Source: Colletotrichum lupini (lineage: Eukaryota > Ascomycota > Sordariomycetes > Glomerellales > Glomerellaceae). Taken from it: a DNA stretch of 64,000 nt. The translations under genes were made by a program, and so were the position numbers. The notes beneath the pieces were generated by a model. It was not told the DNA's origin, did not search any database, and worked only from the letters and a program-made list of their open reading frames with translations. Positions 33,842 to 46,403 of the stretch are shown in pieces; the first letter of the stretch is position 1; each line of letters opens with the position of its first letter. The stretch is taken from positions 310,001-374,000 of the forward strand of contig NC_064678.1 of the NCBI RefSeq assembly GCF_023278565.1, given 5' to 3'.

Positions 33842-36800
33842 TCAGGAACATACAATATCCTCATCAGAGATGAAATGTGAACCTCCCGCACACCGGAACC
33901 CCGTACTCTGCTTGATCCACTCAAAATTCATGGGGCATCGGCCCATCATCGCGGCTTTCTTGCGCTGCTCTTCTTCTTTCTTCCGTCGCTCTTCTTCCTC
34001 AATGAGCTCCTTGAGAATTGCGTCCCTGGCAGCCCCCACTGCTTTGCGCTTCTTCTCGAGCATTTCTCGGTACTTGGCATCCTTTTCCTCTTGAGCCCTC
34101 TTGTCCCTCTCCAATTGTTCCCAGACCTCATCGCTGACACCGGCGTCGCGTTTTGCTACTCGACTCTCATCACTGACTTCCACCACTGGACACTCGGGAG
34201 GCGTTGATTCTGCTCCCTCTTCAGTCGCTTCGGGGGCGGTTTTTGCATAAGCTGTTGGTTGCATGCTTTGTGTTCGAGGGGGTAATGACATCTGCTGGAA
34301 TATTCGCTCGAGATTGGGCACGCCACGCATGGTCCCTGCCTGCTTCTCCCGGCTTTCGCGCTCATCGAGCATCTTGGAGAATTCTTGCTTTACAAGATCT
34401 TCGTCGATTGTCACCCGTCGGTCTCGGCAAGACTTGATCGCGATGCTAACAATCGACTTGGCAAGGCTTTCCACATCTCGGGCGCTAGCCCATCCGGCGG
34501 TTGTAGTGAGTTTGTGAAACGTAGCGACAATTTCCCTCTTGAAATCGGGCGATGGATTCGATATACAATCCATTACGAGATTATTAGATGAATTCTTACT
34601 GTGAAGAGTTCGCTTCTGCTTATCTAGAATCTGCAGCAGAAGCTCGTAGCAACTCTCGGGGCTAAGGCTGTGGAAGTCGATGACTTCTGGGAACCGACTT
34701 GACATTCCCGGGTTGACTGAAAGTAGCCGATTGATGTCCTCGTCGTATCCAGCTAGGATTATTACAAGGCGATTCTTGTACTTGTCCTTCGTCACCGAAT
34801 CGACAACCTCATCAACTGCCTCTTTGGCAAATTGTCCTTCCGCAAGACGGTAAGCTTCATCGACAAACAGTACTTTTCCAAGAGCCTTTTCCAGGAGTTG
34901 CTGCACTTTAGGGCCGGTCTGGCCGATGTATTCGCCGATGAGATCAGATGCAGAGCAGTCAATAACTTCTGCCTTGGCCAAGAACCCCATATCGTAGAAG
35001 ACTTTGCCCGTCTTTCTCGCTGTTGAGGTCTTGCCCGTACCTGGAGGGCCGCGGAAGATGAAGTTGAAAGGAATACTATCCTTAGGGTCCATATTCAGTG
35101 CCTTCATACAACGTACAGTCTCCTGGTATCCCTCAAGGGTGGCGACAATCTTCTCGCAACCAACGGTCCCCTCGAAGAGTTTGGCAACATTGGTCTGAGC
35201 CCGATCTGCGCGGTCAAAGTCGTGGTCAAAGTCCAGAGCTTCGAGGGTAGAGACGTGATGGCTTTCTTTAGCTGTCAGTCGTCGCTGATGACGTGCCTTT
35301 GCCTCGTTCAGGAGAATGTCCACTTCTCCTGCATTGCCAAAGTTTGGTCGGTTGCGGGCCCTCTCGAGCATCTCTGAGGCGACTTGCTTGGCCTGATCAG
35401 TAGCGGAAAATCCTTGTAACTTGAGTTTGAGGTCCAAGATCTTCCGCATGTCTGCCTTCTCGAAGTCTTCGAAGATAAAGGCTGACGACAATGGAAATCG
35501 TCGACTTAAGCCCGGGTTGACGTTCTGCATCATCTCCTCCATCTGGTCCTTATAACCCAGAAGAAGAACACATCGATCTTCTCCTGGAACACTTTGGACC
35601 TCAGCAACAATGGTGTCTACTACGGCAGTTTTGTAGGGGTCAGAACCTCCCCAAGCTGAGTTACTGCCCCCGTATAATCCGTAAGCCTCGTCAATGACGA
35701 GAACCTTACCGACGGTCGACGCTAATATGCCTTTGGTCTGGGCCTCGGAGCCTCCTAGTACAGCACCCGTGAAGTCCGCCGGACTTTTGACAATCACTGT
35801 GAAGCATCCATGTCAGCATGAGAACTCCTAGGTACTTCAGGCACACCAGCTTACCCTCTCCATTCGATAACAGACCTAAGTCAACAAGGATCTGGGCGTA
35901 CAGCTTGGCGACAGTGGTCTTTCCCGTTCCTGGCGAACCGAGAAAGACTTTATTGAGCGTATACTCGATGATGGGTTCTTCCGCCAGCTCGCGAACATAG
36001 TTGGTCTGGATGCTATCGATCAAGGCTCGAACTGATTCTTTGACTGAACTAAGGCCGATCAAGGTCTGTAATTTCCCCCAAGCTTTGCTGTGCTCGAGGG
36101 CAACTGAAGGTTCAGGTCCGACCAAATCCTCCATTGTGAACAGGAGATCGTCCGGGTTCGCGCCCCTTCGATGAGCCTTCCGAATTCGATTGGCCTGCCG
36201 GCTGGAGACAATGGAAAGGAGATTTTCAATTGCTCGCGCATTGCCAAACCCTTCCTTTCCGCGCCCTCGTCCAAGTCTACGACAGGCGATGCGGAGATAG
36301 AGATCATCTTCCCACTTCATGCGGCATCCGTACTTATTGTCAATCTGGAACTGAAGGATCTTCAGAAGCTCGTCATCATCGTAGTCGTCAAACTTCATCG
36401 TAATCGGAAACCGACTTGGAAACCCAGTGTTGTGCGCGAAGAAAGACTCCATCAGTTCGTTGTACCCAGCGAGAACGAAGACAATCTTGCCGGTAAGGTT
36501 CTCAACTTCCGCGAGCAGGAGATCAAGGACTGCGCGGCCACCGGGACTATTGCCTGAGGATAGTTGATATGCTTCGTCAATAAAGATCACACCACCGCCG
36601 TCATTCAAAATGTCATCTAACAGCTTCTGGCAGCCAGGCACACCTAGAGATGCTAGTTTCGATCCAGACGTCTCTTCGAAGCGACTGCCAGCTATGACGC
36701 CCACCGACACCAAAAATTGGGCAAAGATCCGTGCTACGGTAGTTTTGCCTGTGATCAACATATCAGCCACCGAATGACACTTATTGTTACTGCGATTGAG

Positions 36801-39800
36801 CCTTACCTGTTCCGGGGTTCCCCAAGAGGGAGCAGCCAAACCTCTCCGTCGACAATGAAATCCTCTGTCTCGCCGCCGTGTCGACTTTGGACTTGATGGA
36901 GAGGAACTCCTCTTTAATGCTCTCGAGCCCGATCATCTTCATGAGTTGATCCATGGCACTGCTGCTAGCACCGAATTTCGACTTCAAATTCAGCCACTCT
37001 TCCTCTGCGCTTCCGGGTTTTGGGGCTGGGCTCGCTGTAGGTTTTCGTTCATCTGGAAAAGCACCCGGAACTCTCTTGGGAGCTTCTCTGGCAGCCTTAA
37101 CCATCTCAGCACGAGCTCTCGTCTGCTGCAGAGCTCTGAGTTCTTCTCTGCGTTCTTTCAGAGTCCTGTTCTGCTCGAGGTCCTCTTGTTCATTCATTAT
37201 CAGTCTCCTCTGAAGATCCAAGTCGTCTTCTACCTTTTGTAGATCTTGAGCGTATCTCTTCTGTGCCACATCGCGATCCACTTCCATCTGCAAGTCGCGC
37301 TTCAAGCGCCTCCGACTATTCTCATCCTCCTTGAAGCATTCGACGCATTTTTGAGTTCGGTTGTTGCAGTCAACGCTGTACATATGTCCCCTGTCGCAGT
37401 GTTTTGCGACCTTTGTGTGACAACTGATCTTGCTATGATCCATGAGTCTATGGCACCGGCGAAGGCACTTATGTATGTTGCAAGACAACATGACGTTACT
37501 ACATGCAAGTTCCGTCTATTAGCATAGGTCCTGCTTTAACGTCAAATTGAGCTTCTTGGTGAGACTTACCAAGCTTCGTCGCAGCCACCTTCAGGACACT
37601 TCATATCGAAGTCGTCCGGTTCTTTGAGCAATGCGGTCCTGCCAGTGTGCTGTTGGCAGCTGATTGCGAATCCATCATGTAGATAATTCTTCTCCTTCAG
37701 TAAGGCGAAGAAAGGCAACCAGACTGCTTTTCCGTGCCCAGATGCCATGAAGGTTTCCATATTGCCGAAGAGAATGAGACACTCTCTCGCACGAGAACAT
37801 AGAACATTGAGCCGCTCAGGCGCTTTCATGAATCCGATGTCGCCATTATTGTTGCTCCGGGTCAGAGAAACAATGACGATGTCGCTCTCTTCGCCCTGGT
37901 AGTTATCTATAGGCAGAAATAGGTAAGGCTTCAGTCTTCAGACTTCATTGGCCGAAAGTCTCTTGAACTCACCGATAGTCGAAAGTTTGATTCTTCCTGA
38001 TCCTGATCCGTCGTGCACTTTCCCGGCGGCAGCAGTCATGAGTCCCGCGCGAATGAGCTCAAACGAATCTAAATCATTGAGCCAAGGGTCATTCTCGGAG
38101 CTCAAGATTTCTCCGAGTAGGCGCAATTGTCCCAGATATGGCGTGAGAATGACGAGGTTTTCAGTGCGATATCCTTGCTGCCCAAGGTATTTGACTAGCT
38201 TCAGAACCATTCGCGCTTCATAAAGATTACTCTTACTAGAGACGACACCAACGTCGCGGCGATCGGTAATATCGCCGGCCAGGTCTTCTGGGTGGCTGTG
38301 GTTGACGAAGCTGACTCTTCCCTGAAATCCCTTGGGAGGCTTCCGATCCTTGGTCTTGTCACCGTCCAATAGATCCGGGTATGTCATCTTCCGGACAAGA
38401 TCCGAGATATCGGGATGCATGCGATGCTGCTTTTGGAGTGTGACGTGGTCGTGTCCCTGGAGAATCAGTCGTTCAAAGAGCGAGCGATTGAGATCGAAGC
38501 CGTCTCCTTTTTCGACGCTTAGAGCATAGTTGTTGATCTTGGGTCGCAGTTGTTTATGGTCTCCGATTAGTAGGAGCTGCTTTGTGTCGCTGTGCAAAGC
38601 AGTCAAAACGTGAGCCTCGAGGATTTCACCAGCCTCTTCAACCAAAACGACATCGGGATTTGCAGCCTTGATCAGCGACTTGTACATGGCAGCCGCGGTT
38701 GTTGTACATCCGACGACTCTCTTCGTTTGCATAAAGGAGCATTTGGACTCTCTGAACAGCCTGTCCACTTGCTCCTGGGCTTCATTGAATCTCTTGATGA
38801 GATTCTGGACTGCTTCGATTCGTTCCTTGCGAATGCACTCGACCCACCGTTGGATATGTGCAGATTTCTGAGCCATTGACAAGTACCAGATATCGTGGCT
38901 TCCAGACGAGACGAAGTGACGGAGTTCACCGGCATCTTGTCCCGTAATCCACCGGCCCAGCAGATAGTCGGGACCCATGGCTCTGTTACTTTTGCCTGCG
39001 ATCCGGAAGCCTCTGTCTTGCTCGGGTAAGAGAAAAGCTTCATAAAATAGCTGGTCATCGTCGGAGAACTCGAGAAAGCTCAAGAGCTCCAAAGAACCAA
39101 CCTTGTCCCGGACGAGAAGGTCGCATGCCGACCCCATCTCTCTTCGAACTTCATCCATCTCTGTTTTCATGCCGTTGATGTGTTCCCACGTTGCATTATT
39201 TCGACGGTAGGCGTAACTTCGCAATTGCTTCTCCAGTGACAGGGCTGAAGTTGATTCCTTTGACTTCGATCCTAAGCGCACCATATCACCGGATGAAATG
39301 CCAATTTTCATCAGATCCTCGAGGAACTGATCTAGGGCATGGTTGGTGTAGCTCAGCACCAAAATTCGCTTTTCCGGATCTCCCAGCAGTATCTTAGCTG
39401 CCAAGGCGCCAACGAATGACTTTCCAGTTCCTGGAGTTCGGTTAACTTCGTACCTATTTAAAGTGTGATATATGTGTCTCAGTTGAAATGACTGAGGGTA
39501 ACGTACCAGGAGGGCCTTGGATGAGTGCCAAAGGGCTCTGTAACGCATGCAGCAACGATTGAAGTTGAGAATCATCGAGTCGGAAAGTCTGCGTGCCCAA
39601 GGAAAGGCAGCGTGTTCCACTTTTCATCATCTCTTCCAACCTTCTCACATATTGTTGGACGTAAGAAGTTTGCTGAAGCAAGTCTTGTGGTTGACTTTTC
39701 TCATCGTTTGGGAGTCTCAGAAGCCTCTCTGCGAGAGGCAACTCTGTTATTTCCTGAAGACACTCCAGAACGGGTTGGTAGGCAAACACCGGAGTATCTA

Positions 39801-41019
39801 CAAGAACGAACCTGAGATTGTTTGACGGTGTAAGTGCCTGCAAAGCTCTTGCAGTAGCTTCACTATCAGTGAATTGCAGGGTGACGATGGGGGGCTTCTT
39901 CGACAATTGGTCCACGTCCCGTAGCAGGAATGCGAACGCGACAATATGGTCTTCACCACATAAAGCGCCGAAAGACTGGTGTCGAAGGAAATTTCTGTGG
40001 TCATCAAAGAAGGCCTTGCATTTGGCCGGTGATAGCTTCTTTATGATCTCCAGTCCCCCGAGGCATGTAAGCGCGACCGCACAAGCACGGCTTCGCCTAT
40101 CATCGCCGGTGTCAATGCCAACAGGCAACAATCCTGAGAGTATCTGGGCCCTCTTCTTGCTCTTCTTTCTTCCCATAGCTACTTTAAAATCATCACGGAG
40201 TTCGCCCAGCATGTCTTCACGAAGAAGGCGAAACTGGTTATCCAGATGAACACGCGGTCGCTGAACCTGACCTGCGGCAGCAACCTCGGCTGCCATTCGA
40301 TAGAAAGGTTTGGCATTGGAGTAGAACTCGTCACTCGTTGGAAAGATTGAGATATCTCGAAAGCTCGAAAAGTCATTGTCATGGCGGCCTCCGGCTGCCT
40401 CGAGGTTCTCATCGCCAGAAGACGATCTGAGAGCGAGTACTTTTCTGATCCTGTAGACGAGGTCACGAGTCCCATGGTTCCGAGCCTCGCAAAACGGCTT
40501 CTCGTCCAAGGCGTTCGTGATGTCCTCTACGATGGTATCGATTATGCTGTCAGAGAGACCGGAAAGCTCGATGCAGAGCCACGCAAAGACTTGAAGCTCG
40601 TCTTCGGTAAGTTGAGACTCTCGGAAAGCGCTCAGGAGTTTTCCCCAGAGGGCTGGTGGGTAGGCGATGATGAGTAGGACTTGGTGAAGAAGCTGCCCAC
40701 CGTACATCATCTTCAGTCCGGGGTCGCTCAAATAGGCAATGAATGGTATAACGTGTGCCCTCATGAAAGAGATTGACGAATCGATCCGGATGCTGTTGCT
40801 GATGGCATTGCGTGCAACCTCACTAGCCGTGATGATCTCCAGGCAGGCAGCGGGAGAGGTGTTCGTTCGAACTGCCTCGAGGAACAGACGTGCCTCGACT
40901 GCCGTGTAAATTGCTTTGCCACCTTTAGTGACATCTCTGAACACTTTCAAGAGGCGGGAAGCGCGAGCAGGATCAATCTTTTGAGTGGCAATGACACTCT
41001 CTGACTTGAGCAGGACCAT
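33842..41019 (-). CDS. NFX1/ZNFX1-like SF1 helicase fused to three CbbX/SpoVK-type AAA+ domains
   Basis: A 2282-aa multidomain NTPase. Exons: 41019-39507, 39430-37973, 37906-37570, 37498-36807, 36748-35855, 35796-33842; introns 58-76 nt, two of them splitting P-loops. Residues 1-490 are a helical region without a recognised motif. The SF1 (UPF1/ZNFX1) helicase follows: Walker A QGPPGTGKSF near 503, Walker B-like VVLVEEAGE near 765, QHRMHP near 840, DNYQGEESDIVIVSLTRSN near 990. A Cys/His-rich NF-X1-like segment (CNIHKCLRRCH, HCDRGHMYSVDC) lies at about 1105-1160, then a coiled coil. AAA+ 1, 2 and 3 have Walker A GNPGTGKTT (about 1334), GSPGTGKTT (about 1602) and GPPGTGKTS (about 1879), with Walker B FIDEAY, VIDEAY and FVDEAY. 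The C-terminus is a Lys/Glu coiled coil and a short Cys-containing end. Helicase relatives act in RNA surveillance, RNAi and antiviral response; the AAA+ modules resemble rubisco activase CbbX. The joint function is unknown. Confidence 0.92.
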
Positions 41020-41537
41020 GATCTCGTTCGTAAGGAATTGATGGAAAATGTTTTAGCGACTCGCAGAGCTTTCAAGCTCAGATTCTGGAAGCATATGACG
41101 TTTTGCAGTGAATAAGTGCCGAAAGAGATGGCTCGATCTCGTTCTCAGTGCGGTTTTCCGGCCGATCAACGAAGAAGTCGTCACATGCCACGGTTGGCCC
41201 AAGTATAAGTAAGTAAGTAAGCAAGGTTAAGCTTCAACGTTTTCTGTTGGGAGCCAACATGTTGGGGACCTAGAGTAATAAGCAAGTAGAAATACCACCA
41301 AGAGTAGGCTTTCTTCTCGAAGATTGGGTCGCGAGATGAGGGGTTGTAGGCCTCCGGCATGAAGGCTGCAAGAGGCCGCCTCGCAGCTCGATGACTGGTT
41401 CGCCATCCACAGAGCGAGCCGCCATTAAAAAGAGGTTAACATCAATATGGTTACCAACTATTTCGTCGTTTCTGATTGTCTCATAGTTCCCATCTAGTTC
41501 CCTGGCTCCTCAAAGTCCTCCGTTCCTGCACCAAGTA
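41020..41537. promoter_or_regulatory. divergent promoter of helicase/AAA+ gene and conserved hypothetical gene
   Basis: A 518-bp spacer between two start codons facing away from each other. No gene or clear motif is seen in it; a short AAGT repeat (AAGTAAGTAAGTAAGC) lies near 41208-41222. Confidence 0.35.
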
Positions 41538-42943
41538 ATGTATCGACGACAGAAACATGACCAGCTTCAAAGAAACCCGCGATGGCGGCGGTCAGAACCT
41601 GCGACGACATGGCCGGCGCCACCATTCGGGCCACTCGTAGAGACTGTCAGTGTAGCAGAATTGTCTAAGCCTGCCTTGGAGTTTGAATCAACTGCCCGGG
41701 TGACGGGCTGCCAGCTTGTCGCGTCGTATAACTGGCTGGACGGGACATCGCCGTCAATCATCGTCCCAGGTGAGTAGTGCTACTGTACTCGTCCGAGGGC
41801 ATGGTGGTATTAATGAATTCAGGTGCGCCACCCAGATGGACACCCCTCGCGGAACCTCGACAACTGTCAGAAGACGACGGTGTCTATTACCGTGACAAGA
41901 ACGCTGCCCGACACCCAGCTCATCCGATGGAGCCCGCCATCCAAGCTATCCTGATGGCACACCCCGAGCCCTCTCCCAGGCCCGTTGACATCGTTGCCTG
42001 CGGTAGTACCATCGGGAACTTGCTCCGCTTCATCCGAGGTGACGAGAGACCCTTCCGGATGCTCCTCGAGGTGGTTGGCGATGCTGTCCACCTAATCCGT
42101 AGGGAAAATTCCCCGAAAGAGACAATGTCTGATGTCAGGGGCTACGGACACAAGTTTCCAGAGGCTTACACGACTTGGGATTCTGAAGTCCGTGGTTCAA
42201 CATCTCATCAGCGGATCATTCAATACGACTTTGGGGGGCTTCGTTGCCTTGTTCGTCACGAGGGTGATGGCTACCTCCAACATAAACAAGGCTCCTCTAC
42301 GAACGATACCCGCACCACCTTTGTTGAAAATGTTTCAGTCGATAGCCTGATCGAAAACCTCAAAGTCAAGGAGACGGCACCAGGGAGTCCGCAAGACCAA
42401 TCTCAGCAAGTACAACTGAAGAGTGGCGGGTTTGAGGTGCCCCAATGTGCAGTTTTTGATCTCAAGACTCGGTCAGTTAAGCGCAAAGGCAGTGATTTCC
42501 TTGGCGAGGAACTTCCGCGTTTATGGGCTGCCCAGATTCCTAACTTCATCCTGGCCTACCATGATAGGGGCACGTTCAAGGATATTGAGGTCATGGATGT
42601 GGTTCAGGAGGTCAAAGCCTGGGAGACATCGAAGAACCCGGAGCTCTCTCGACTAGCGGCGCTCCTGTCTCACATTGTCCGCCTTGCTCGTGCACAGAGG
42701 AATGACAGGCTTGAGCTCAGCCGCCAACATCTCGACAGGCTCGAGATTCGGAACCAGTGCCCTGGACTATCTTCCGCATTCTCTAGTGAAGTCAATGATG
42801 AGTGGGCAATGTGGCTAGCTGGAGATGATACACAGGATGGCCCGAGTACGGATGGTGAGGATGGACTTCAGTGGAGCGATGGCGAAGGTGACTACACAGC
42901 CTGTTCCGAGAGCTGTTCATACTGTGGAAAGTGTACGTATTGA
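41538..42943 (+). CDS. conserved fungal protein of unknown function
   Basis: A 450-aa protein in two exons (41538-41769 and 41823-42943; 53-nt intron). The N-terminus is Arg/Pro-rich, then VASYNWLDGTSPSIIVPG, PPRWTPLAEPRQL, and a core with VACGSTIGNLLRF, IRRENSPKE and GYGHKFPEAYTTWDSEVRGS. An acidic linker precedes the end CSYCGKCTY, a possible zinc ligand. The pattern matches a widespread filamentous-fungal family often auto-labelled geranylgeranyl pyrophosphate synthetase, but no DDxxD prenyltransferase motif is present, so that label is not supported. The ATG at 41538 starts the open frame. It is divergent from the helicase/AAA+ gene. Confidence 0.85.
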
Positions 42944-45900
42944 TAATGGCATTTCCTTCCAGACTTACAGATTGGATACTATATGAAGGGTATTGTAGTT
43001 CCTGTCGAATATATTGCGATGATTTAAAGACCTTTGCAAGTTAGCGTTGTCTCCTCAAGGATTATCACGGCAGTTTATGTAGGAGAAACTGCAGTGCCGA
43101 TGGAAGAAGTGACCACATCCCTAGTCTTGCTATCTTTAGTTTCGTTGTGCATAGTGTTTTAGGACTCTACCATTCTCTGAATCTCAATTAGTCACTGATA
43201 GATTCTCCCTAGCCATTGACCTAGTAAGTTCTGTTGGTGGTGTCGCGAACAAGGTATCGTTGATATGGTGGGATGTGGTGGTTGATTGAGGGTCGTGATG
43301 CTGTTCTGGGAGACGATTGTTGCGATGTTAGTCCTGAGAGGCGGGGATTCAGGTGGGATCAATCACAAGGGGCCAAGGTAGCATGGTTTTGGTCAGATCA
43401 GCCTGCCTAATCCCCACTTCCCCTGGTATGAACTGCATTGAATACACCAGGAGCGTTGAGGGTGGCGGCGATAAAGAAGGGGATACAGCCAAGGTAGTGA
43501 TGATACTGGCGACTGGTCGTTTGTTTCACCGCCCGTTAGGTCTATGTGCGTATACTTTCTTGTGATCAATCACGCAAGTACCGCAAGCACTTGGGCATTA
43601 CTCTGTGATCACCGAGTACGGTGGTCAACTGCGGGCCAAGCTACATAATGCTACGCAGCAGATGATCGACGAGTCTTGACCGTGAGTGCCGCCGCCAGCA
43701 TCCCAAGTGGGCTGAAGTCCCAAGAATCAAATTATATCATCCGGGTGCCCGCAGGTCAAGCACCATATCTGATGCCTAAAGACATCGCCGCTAACACCAT
43801 TGGTATTGACTTTTAGAGCCTCACAAATACCCATCAATACACTAGCTATGGTTAAATGTTGTCAGCCACTGCATTGTTGGTAGGATAGGAGTTGGTGCTT
43901 ACTGTCCATCGTCTAGGTTGCCGTGATCATTTCAGGAAACCCGTTAAGGTCAGTCGACGTTTCTGGGTGGACGAGAGGGAAGATACGTGCATCGTTCCCT
44001 TTTGCCTTCGTGGCCTCATGGTTGAGTTACCTGCGGACTTCGTTGACCACTCTAGCTGGGCACGAATGGTTATGTACTATGGAAAGCGTAACTCCTCGGA
44101 AGACTTCACTGAGGTCGACACTCAACCTAGGGTCCAAACAGTGGTATGGCAGATGACAGAAGAGAGGCTAGTTACTCCAGTAAATCCCTTTCCGCTTCAT
44201 CTGAGCTTGGAAGCCATCGATGTATCCAGCGCCTGGTACATTGACTCGGTGGATCGAGGCAGAAGGGATCGTCGTCTCCCAATCACATCTGCAAGAGTTA
44301 CCGTGCTAGAGGTCACCGGCTTCCGCAATGGTGTAAAGACTTTGGCTGCTCGGCGATATTTGGGGATATGAGCCATCAGCCGCTTCTGGCCGCCGTAATC
44401 GTTTTCACTAGATTTCTGTGCTTATGGATACGGTGTGGTCGGAGATGATGTAAAGAGTTCTAGCGCATTGTTTTGAGGGAAGCCTCCACGCGCGGTCGTG
44501 AGAGCGCGTTTGAGTGGGTCGAATTAACGTCGACAGGTAGGGCCAGCAGTTGGGGTAAACAAGGGGGTCAAGGTGAGCTTGGTGGGATTCGGTGAAGGGG
44601 GCTTTACCGAGATGATCACCAATTTATCCCACCATGTGGGTGAGCAGAATGGCGGGGTAAGCTGATAGGAGAGTCAACAGCTGTTGCCAGAGAAGCAGAC
44701 CACACTCTGGCTTGCGATAGTCCCGTTCTATTCCGCTTATGCTAGAGGTATGCGGTTTCCCTCACACGCAGGCTCGCTCTACGAGCTGTAAGGGGCTAGG
44801 ATCCTCGTCAAGAGAGAGCCCAACCGCTACCGGGTCATCTGACCCTACTTCCCTAATTCCCTAATCACCTCCTATATGGTTTACTCGATTATGCTGTTCA
44901 TAGAAGTCCACAGGATGCGCCTATTGTCAAGCCTCATCGGCCTATGACGTCTGCCAGTCTCGGGTGGCCTCCTGCATGCGAACCGAATCAACCACTGTGG
45001 AGCGTGAACTTGACTTGTCTCGACGCTCATACCAGAAATGTCATGAATGGCTGAAACATGGACTCTGATAAGACGGCTATGCCAGGCCTTGTTCACCCCT
45101 CCGACAGGTGCCTTGGCATAGCAAAGTTGGGACATTTCCCATACCCTGGGGCTCTTGGGGTTTTTCTAAGCGCGATGGCAACCTTAAATTTTTCATCACG
45201 ACACCCTTATACAATACCGGTGGGGGGCTCCGGGCTTACTTTCAAGGCCTTGAAATGATATTCGGCCAATTTCAACTCACTTTCTATGTCATTTTTCTCT
45301 GTTTCGGCTTGTGAAGGGCATTTCTCAATTTTTTCTCTTTCAATTTTATAATCTCAATTCCAAGAGCCAATGACCTACTGACTGGGTAACTCACCAACTA
45401 CAACCAGGATCGCTGTCCAACGCAGAGTTCACCTGAGAGTAAGGCTCGACTTGGGATATTACTCCAACAATTGTAGCAGGAGACGGCTCAATAGAAAATA
45501 GCAAATAGCTACGGGCCAACGTGACGGACGAGCTGTGGTAGTGAAAGGCACAGCCTTTGGCCCCTCATGTATGACGCGCAGCAAAGCAACTCGCCCCTTA
45601 GTAGCCAGCTCTTCAACATTCCGACCATGTCAAACTCTTCCCATCGAGACTCATAGTCGGCTTTTGAGATTGAGAATAATTGCGACCATATGAAAAGTAG
45701 AGTGACTACTTACTTATACACACATCACCAACAGTACCAGCCTCTTGTTCAGATATATCGTCCGGTCATCAGGTAACCAAAGTGGGGCTTGTGATTTCCC
45801 CAAATTCATCGTCAGTGTGCCTCACCTGGAAGTGGAAATACTCGCTCAGGAAACAACGTGAACCAACGGAACAAGATGGGAAAGAAGTAGATAGACAGAA

Positions 45901-46403
45901 AGAGAAGAAAACGCGGGCATGCGCGTGACTGGCGAGAAAGAGCAAACGACCAAACAGGACGCGCGACATGAGATGAGAGACAATTGGCTGCAGGATCCCT
46001 CCCTCCGCTGCCTGCCACTGCGCTGAATCCGAACCTGCCTTCACTTCACTTCATCTCACTTCACCTCTCATTTCACCTCTCACTTCACTTCTCACTTCAC
46101 TTCTCACCTTCGCAGCTGCCGCATCAAAACCTCGCCTTCTGCCTTCCATAACCACTGATTTGTCAACTTGCCGAAGCTACCTGCTTCAGTTTGATTCTTC
46201 AAAGTCTGGAGGTCGCGTCTGGACGACGCTCATTCATCACCGCCTCAACCGCCGCACACTCTTCATCATCATTCTTTGGCGTTGGCGACCCATCGACGCA
46301 GCCTGACGAATAGCCACCAACGATAATTGTTCCCTATACAGCCTCGATACCGTGAACAGAAACAAGCAGTACGGTGTCGTCGGTGACAGGACCATCAATC
46401 AAG
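42944..46403. other. 3.5 kb intergenic region
   Basis: No supported gene. A plus-strand open frame of 159 codons (43892-44371) lacks an initial ATG and motifs. The right end is the leader of the exonuclease gene. Confidence 0.4.
46040..46109 (+). repeat. CTTCACTT/CTCACTTC degenerate tandem tract
   Basis: About 70 bp of imperfect repeats of ACTTC/TCACTTC units, pyrimidine-rich on the plus strand, about 300 bp before the exonuclease ATG. Such CT tracts are common in promoters and leaders of strongly expressed fungal genes. Confidence 0.6.

Noticed and set aside
43892..44371. 159-codon open frame on the plus strand
   Set aside because: No ATG at its start (TTG), no recognisable motif, and no convincing upstream exon; kept only as a possible relic.
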